A DNA stretch of 7,887 nt, from NCBI GenBank assembly GCA_001751015.1, contig MAXM01000166.1, positions 1-7,887 of the forward strand, written 5' to 3'. Shown piece after piece: positions 4,388 to 7,887 of this stretch. The stretch comes from Desulfobacterales bacterium C00003106 (GTDB lineage: Bacteria > Desulfobacterota > Desulfobacteria > Desulfobacterales > C00003106). Below the pieces are notes generated by a model. It had not been told where the DNA came from and did not search any database. It saw only the letters and a list, made by a program, of their open reading frames with translations. Every line of letters starts with the position of its first letter. The stretch's first letter is position 1. Both the position numbers and the translations under genes were made by a program.

Positions 4388-5773
4388 ATGCTGGATAAAC
4401 AGAACCGGACACCAAGGGAAATCGTTTGTGAGTTGGGCAAGTATATTGTTGGCCAGGGAAATGCCAAGAGATCTGTAGCGATTGCACTGAGAAACCGCTG
4501 GCGGAGGCAGCAGGTGCCTGAAGACCTGCGAGACGAAATCGTTCCGAAAAACATCATAATGATCGGACCGACCGGGGTAGGAAAAACAGAGATAGCAAGA
4601 CGACTTGCAAAGATGTCAGAATCTCCTTTTCTCAAGATAGAGGCCTCCAAATTTACAGAGGTGGGATACGTGGGCCGGGATGTGGAATCGATGATCCGGG
4701 ACCTTACTGAGCTTGCGGTCAACATGACCAAGGCTGAAGAGCAGGAACTCGTCAAGTCAAAGGCTGAAAGCATCGCCGAGGAGCATTTGCTGGACATCCT
4801 CCTCCCGCCGCGAAAGGAGAAAGAGCCGGTCGAGGATGCGGAACAGTCCGAAAAGACGCTTGAGCTTGTAAAGAAAGAGAATCCTGTGGATCTATCGACC
4901 CGGGAAAAATTGCGTGATCTACTTCACTCCGGCAAGCTGGACGGCAGGTATGTAGATATCGAGGTTGCCGACCGGGTTGCGCCCGTGGTGGAGGTATTTT
5001 CAAACGTCGGGTTAGAAGAGATGGATGTGAACGTAAAGGACATGTTCGGAGGACTCTTTCCGAAAAAGACCAAGAAGCGAAAGGTCAAGGTGCCCGAGGC
5101 CCTTGATATACTGGTCCAGGAGGAAGCGCAGCGTCTCGTTGACATGGATGTGGTTGTCAAAAAGGCCATTTCCAGAGTGGAGCAGACAGGCATCATTTTT
5201 TTAGACGAGATCGACAAGATCAGCGAAAGACAAGAAGGGCAAGGGGCTGATGTCTCCAGGGGAGGAGTGCAAAGAGATCTGTTGCCGGTAGTGGAAGGAT
5301 GCACCGTGAATACGAAGTACGGAATGGTGAAGACGGATCACATACTCTTTATCGCGTCAGGCGCCTTTCACATGAGCAAGCCTTCGGATATGATTCCTGA
5401 ATTGCAGGGCAGATTTCCAATCCGCGTGGAACTTGATTCACTCGGCAAGGAAGAATTTATAAAGATATTGACTGAACCGAAAAATGCGCTGATTATCCAG
5501 TATGAAGCGCTTGTCGCAACAGAAGGGATCAGGCTTCGCTTTGACGATGGGGCCATAGACGCCATTGCGGAGATTGCTGCAGATGTGAACACACGCACCG
5601 AAAATATCGGGGCGCGGCGGCTGCATACTGTTGTGGAAAGGCTGCTGGATGATATCCTTTTTGAAGCCCCGGACCTTGAAAAAGGGAAAGAGATTGTTAT
5701 AGACTCGGCCTACGTAAACGACACGCTCAGAGACATAATAGAAGACGAAGACCTCAGCAGGTACATATTATAG
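4388..5773 (+). CDS. hslU: HslU, ATPase subunit of the HslUV protease
   Basis: HslU is the AAA+ unfoldase that forms hexamers and feeds unfolded proteins into the HslV peptidase in the cytoplasm. The product has 461 residues, slightly longer than the usual ~445. Visible are the N-terminal TPREIV...VGQ-AKR motif, Walker A GPTGVGKT (60-67), the pore loop GYVG (93-96), a variable I-domain (~110-250) rich in charged residues, Walker B IIFLDEID (269-276), the likely arginine finger in QGRFPIR (R342) and the sensor-2 motif GARRLH (408-413). The C-terminal tail DLSRYIL is intact; this tail docks into HslV, implying a working HslV somewhere. ATG 4388 has AGGGAG 11 nt upstream, a slightly long spacing. 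It is first in an operon with argB and argD. hslV is not adjacent. Confidence 0.97.
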   Translation: MLDKQNRTPREIVCELGKYIVGQGNAKRSVAIALRNRWRRQQVPEDLRDEIVPKNIIMIGPTGVGKTEIARRLAKMSESPFLKIEASKFTEVGYVGRDVESMIRDLTELAVNMTKAEEQELVKSKAESIAEEHLLDILLPPRKEKEPVEDAEQSEKTLELVKKENPVDLSTREKLRDLLHSGKLDGRYVDIEVADRVAPVVEVFSNVGLEEMDVNVKDMFGGLFPKKTKKRKVKVPEALDILVQEEAQRLVDMDVVVKKAISRVEQTGIIFLDEIDKISERQEGQGADVSRGGVQRDLLPVVEGCTVNTKYGMVKTDHILFIASGAFHMSKPSDMIPELQGRFPIRVELDSLGKEEFIKILTEPKNALIIQYEALVATEGIRLRFDDGAIDAIAEIAADVNTRTENIGARRLHTVVERLLDDILFEAPDLEKGKEIVIDSAYVNDTLRDIIEDEDLSRYIL

Positions 5774-5800
5774 GTCATTCCTGTAACATTGTGATAAACC

Positions 5801-6682
5801 ATGAAAAAAGACGATTCCATAGCAGATGTCCTGATTGAATGTCTTCCATATATCCGGCGGTTTTACGGCAAGACAATTGTCATAAAATATGGCGGGCACG
5901 CTATGGTGGAAGAGCGGCTCAAAGAAGATTTTGCCCGGGACGTGACTCTGCTGAAATACACGGGGTTGAATCCCGTGATAGTGCATGGCGGGGGGCCGCA
6001 GATCGGGGTGGTTCTGAACAAAATGGGGATTGGATCATCCTTTGTTGAGGGGATGCGAGTTACAGACGCCCCGACCCTGGATGTTGTAGAGATGGTCCTG
6101 GGCGGAAAAGTAAACAAGACAATAGTGGCGGAAATCAATAGACAGGGAGGAAAGGCCGTCGGACTGAGTGGCAAGGACGGCAATTTGATCTCTGCCGGAA
6201 AGCTTCGTGTCATTAAGACGTTTCTGGAAGATAAGCCCCCGGAAATTATTGATATCGGCATGGTAGGTGAAGTGCTGAAGATCAACCCCGAGATCATTGC
6301 CACCCTGAAGTCGGATGGTTTTATTCCGGTGATTGCGCCTATCGGTGTCGGCGCGTCAGGGGAAACGTATAACATCAACGCTGACTGGGTCGCGAGCAAA
6401 ATAGCTGTGGCGCTCAAGGCGGTCAAACTGCTCCTTTTGACTGATGTTAAAGGGATTAAGGATGGTTCGGGGGATATCGTGTCAACCACGAATCTCAAGG
6501 CCATGAGGTCTATGTTCAAAAGCGGCGCGATTTCCGGCGGAATGATTCCAAAGGCGGCATGCAGCATGGAAGCTGTGGGAAACGGCGTGGAAAAGGTGCA
6601 TATAATAGATGGCCGGATACCGCATGCGGTGTTGCTTGAGATATTTACCGACAAGGGCATAGGCACGGAAATTGTAGCATAG
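5801..6682 (+). CDS. argB: Acetylglutamate kinase
   Basis: ArgB phosphorylates N-acetylglutamate with ATP, the second step from glutamate to ornithine and arginine. The 293-residue protein is full length. Visible are the phosphate-binding KYGGHAM (29-35) and HGGGPQIG (62-69), GMRVTD (84-89, acetylglutamate arginine R86), GLSGKDG (121-127), YNINAD (190-195), LLLTDVKGI (211-219) and ISGGMIPK (244-251). The long N-terminal helix before KYGG and the C-terminal TDKGIGTEIV resemble the hexameric, arginine-inhibited enzymes, so feedback inhibition is likely. NADW carries a Trp (W196) where Thr, Leu or similar is usual. It starts 27 bp after hslU, with no recognisable Shine-Dalgarno before ATG 5801, which suggests translation depends on upstream ribosomes. 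Confidence 0.97.
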   Translation: MKKDDSIADVLIECLPYIRRFYGKTIVIKYGGHAMVEERLKEDFARDVTLLKYTGLNPVIVHGGGPQIGVVLNKMGIGSSFVEGMRVTDAPTLDVVEMVLGGKVNKTIVAEINRQGGKAVGLSGKDGNLISAGKLRVIKTFLEDKPPEIIDIGMVGEVLKINPEIIATLKSDGFIPVIAPIGVGASGETYNINADWVASKIAVALKAVKLLLLTDVKGIKDGSGDIVSTTNLKAMRSMFKSGAISGGMIPKAACSMEAVGNGVEKVHIIDGRIPHAVLLEIFTDKGIGTEIVA

Positions 6683-6717
6683 ACAGAAACTCGTGGACGG
6701 GAAAGGGTCTCAGTACT

Positions 6718-7887
6718 GTGAAATCTCTAATAGAAAGATCAGAAGCCGCAATTGTTCATACCTATAACCGTTTCCCGATAGTCCTGACTCGCGGAAAAGG
6801 GTACAGGGTGTGGGATGCAGAGGGAAACGAGTACATAGATTTTGTGGCGGGCATTGCGGTCTGCAACCTGGGACACGCGCATCCGCGTATTGCTCAGGCA
6901 GTCTGTCGGCAGGCAGACAGACTGGTTCACGTCTCGAACCTATATTATACCGAGCCCCAGACAGAACTGGCGGAACATCTCGTGAAGCATTCCTTTGCAG
7001 GGAAGGCCTTTTTTGCGAACAGCGGGGCTGAAGCGAACGAGGCGGCCATCAAACTCGCCCGTAAATATTTCAGCGACAAGGGCAACTCCGAGCGGTTCAG
7101 GATCATTACCATGAAAGGCTCTTTTCATGGCAGGACCATGGCGACACTTACCGCTACAGGCCAGTCAAAGATCAGGGGGGGATTTGATCCCCTGCTGGCC
7201 GGGTTTTCCTATGTCCCTTTCAACGATATTGACGCAATAGAAAAAGCCGTTGACGATACGACATGCGCGGTAATGGTAGAACCGATCCAGGGAGAGGGCG
7301 GGGTTCAGGTGCCATCGCAGGATTACCTTGCCGATTTGCGAAGACTCTGCGACAGAAAGGGAATTCTGCTGATCCTCGATGAGGTCCAGACCGGGATGGG
7401 ACGCACAGGCGCGTTGTTTGCCTATGAGCACTACAACATCGAGCCGGACATCATGACGCTGGCCAAGGCTTTGGCCAACGGACTTCCAATGGGGGCCATG
7501 CTCGCCACGGATGAGGTTGCGTCTGCCTTTACAGCCGGTTCGCACGCATCCACCTTTGGCGGCACTCCGCTGGTTTCCGCGGCGGCGCTGGCGGTTGTAA
7601 AGACCATGGAGGAAGAAGAGATCGTCTCCCACTGCAAAAAGATGGGTGATTATCTGATGAACGCCGTGTGCCAATTAAAGACCGCTCATTCGTGTATCAC
7701 GGAGGTTCGCGGCAAGGGACTTCTTGTCGGTGCGGAGATAGACCGTGATGGTGCGCCGGTTGTAGACAAATGCCTGAAAAAGGGATTCCTCATCAATTGT
7801 GCGCACGGAAACGTGCTCCGTTTTATTCCGCCGCTGATCATAGACAAAGAGCCGATTGACCGGCTGATGGAAATACTGGACGGTATA
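6718..7887 (+). CDS. argD: Acetylornithine aminotransferase, 3' end cut by the window
   Basis: ArgD is a PLP enzyme that transfers an amino group from glutamate to N-acetylglutamate semialdehyde, the fourth step of arginine synthesis; many also act in lysine synthesis. The window holds 390 residues without a stop, close to the full ~400. Class III aminotransferase motifs are present: NSGAEANEAA (101-110), FHGRT (136-140), EPIQGEGGV (188-196), LILDEVQTGMGRTG (218-231, PLP-contacting D221) and the Schiff-base lysine K250 in TLAKALANGLPMGA. HASTFGGTPL follows as in ArgD. The start is GTG 6718, with AAGGG (6703-6707) 10 nt upstream; no in-frame ATG serves better. It lies 35 bp after argB. Other class III aminotransferases are similar, but position next to argB favours ArgD. 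Confidence 0.96.
   Translation, partial: MKSLIERSEAAIVHTYNRFPIVLTRGKGYRVWDAEGNEYIDFVAGIAVCNLGHAHPRIAQAVCRQADRLVHVSNLYYTEPQTELAEHLVKHSFAGKAFFANSGAEANEAAIKLARKYFSDKGNSERFRIITMKGSFHGRTMATLTATGQSKIRGGFDPLLAGFSYVPFNDIDAIEKAVDDTTCAVMVEPIQGEGGVQVPSQDYLADLRRLCDRKGILLILDEVQTGMGRTGALFAYEHYNIEPDIMTLAKALANGLPMGAMLATDEVASAFTAGSHASTFGGTPLVSAAALAVVKTMEEEEIVSHCKKMGDYLMNAVCQLKTAHSCITEVRGKGLLVGAEIDRDGAPVVDKCLKKGFLINCAHGNVLRFIPPLIIDKEPIDRLMEILDGI

Noticed and set aside
4924..5304. 126-codon minus-strand frame within hslU
   Set aside because: It is antisense to the HslU I-domain and Walker B region, with Ser/Thr-rich shadow composition.
5863..6666. 267-codon open frame on the minus strand
   Set aside because: It lies wholly antisense to argB, whose motifs are complete. 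The Ser/Thr/Ile-rich translation is typical of a shadow frame.
1..7887. CRISPR array, tRNA, rRNA or complete insertion sequence
   Set aside because: No spaced direct repeats, no tRNA-like cloverleaf or rRNA segment, and no complete transposase were seen.

Overview
The window looks like ordinary chromosome from a Gram-negative bacterium of roughly balanced base composition. A member of the Desulfobacterota (former Deltaproteobacteria) is my best guess. That guess rests on hslU running straight into argB and argD, and on a soluble GAF histidine kinase whose phosphoacceptor motif reads HNIIVPN instead of HE-L-R-P. It is inference, since no taxonomic marker gene is present.

Layout. At the left edge (1-32, minus strand) are the first ten codons of an unidentified gene behind an excellent Shine-Dalgarno sequence. 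Positions 33-449 hold no confidently called gene. They contain five tandem 7-bp units (117-151), a perfect 8-bp hairpin (164-182), and a stretch (213-449) that stays open in frame with the next gene and reads like protein. This stretch may be the frameshifted N-terminus of that gene. From 450 to 1931 (+) lies the GAF-domain histidine kinase. It ends in a 16-bp tail-to-tail overlap with xerD (1916-2803, minus), the site-specific recombinase. xerD is translationally coupled to the M24B aminopeptidase gene (2803-3912, minus) through a TGATG junction. This minus-strand pair has a clear sigma70-type promoter at 4001-4030.

The divergent intergenic region (3913-4387) is the most regulatory-looking part. 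Two promoters face away from each other, and each has its own perfect inverted repeat over the -10 element or start point. A REP-like hairpin lies between them. On the hslU side there is a leader of about 190 nt. It contains a strong 8-bp hairpin whose right arm overlaps both a near-consensus ARG box (TGAAT-N4-ATTCG) and a weak terminator-like hairpin followed by five T's. Short reading frames run through it, one with tandem Arg codons.

From 4388 onward, hslU, argB and argD (cut by the window end) form a probable operon with gaps of 27 and 35 bp. The hslU product is the ATPase of the HslUV protease. The argB and argD products catalyse the second and fourth steps of ornithine/arginine synthesis from glutamate. 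hslV, the peptidase partner that usually sits directly upstream of hslU, is not in the window. I found no complete new defence or mobile system. The best leads are the hslU-arg leader, the two operator-like dyads, the missing hslV and the disrupted kinase start.
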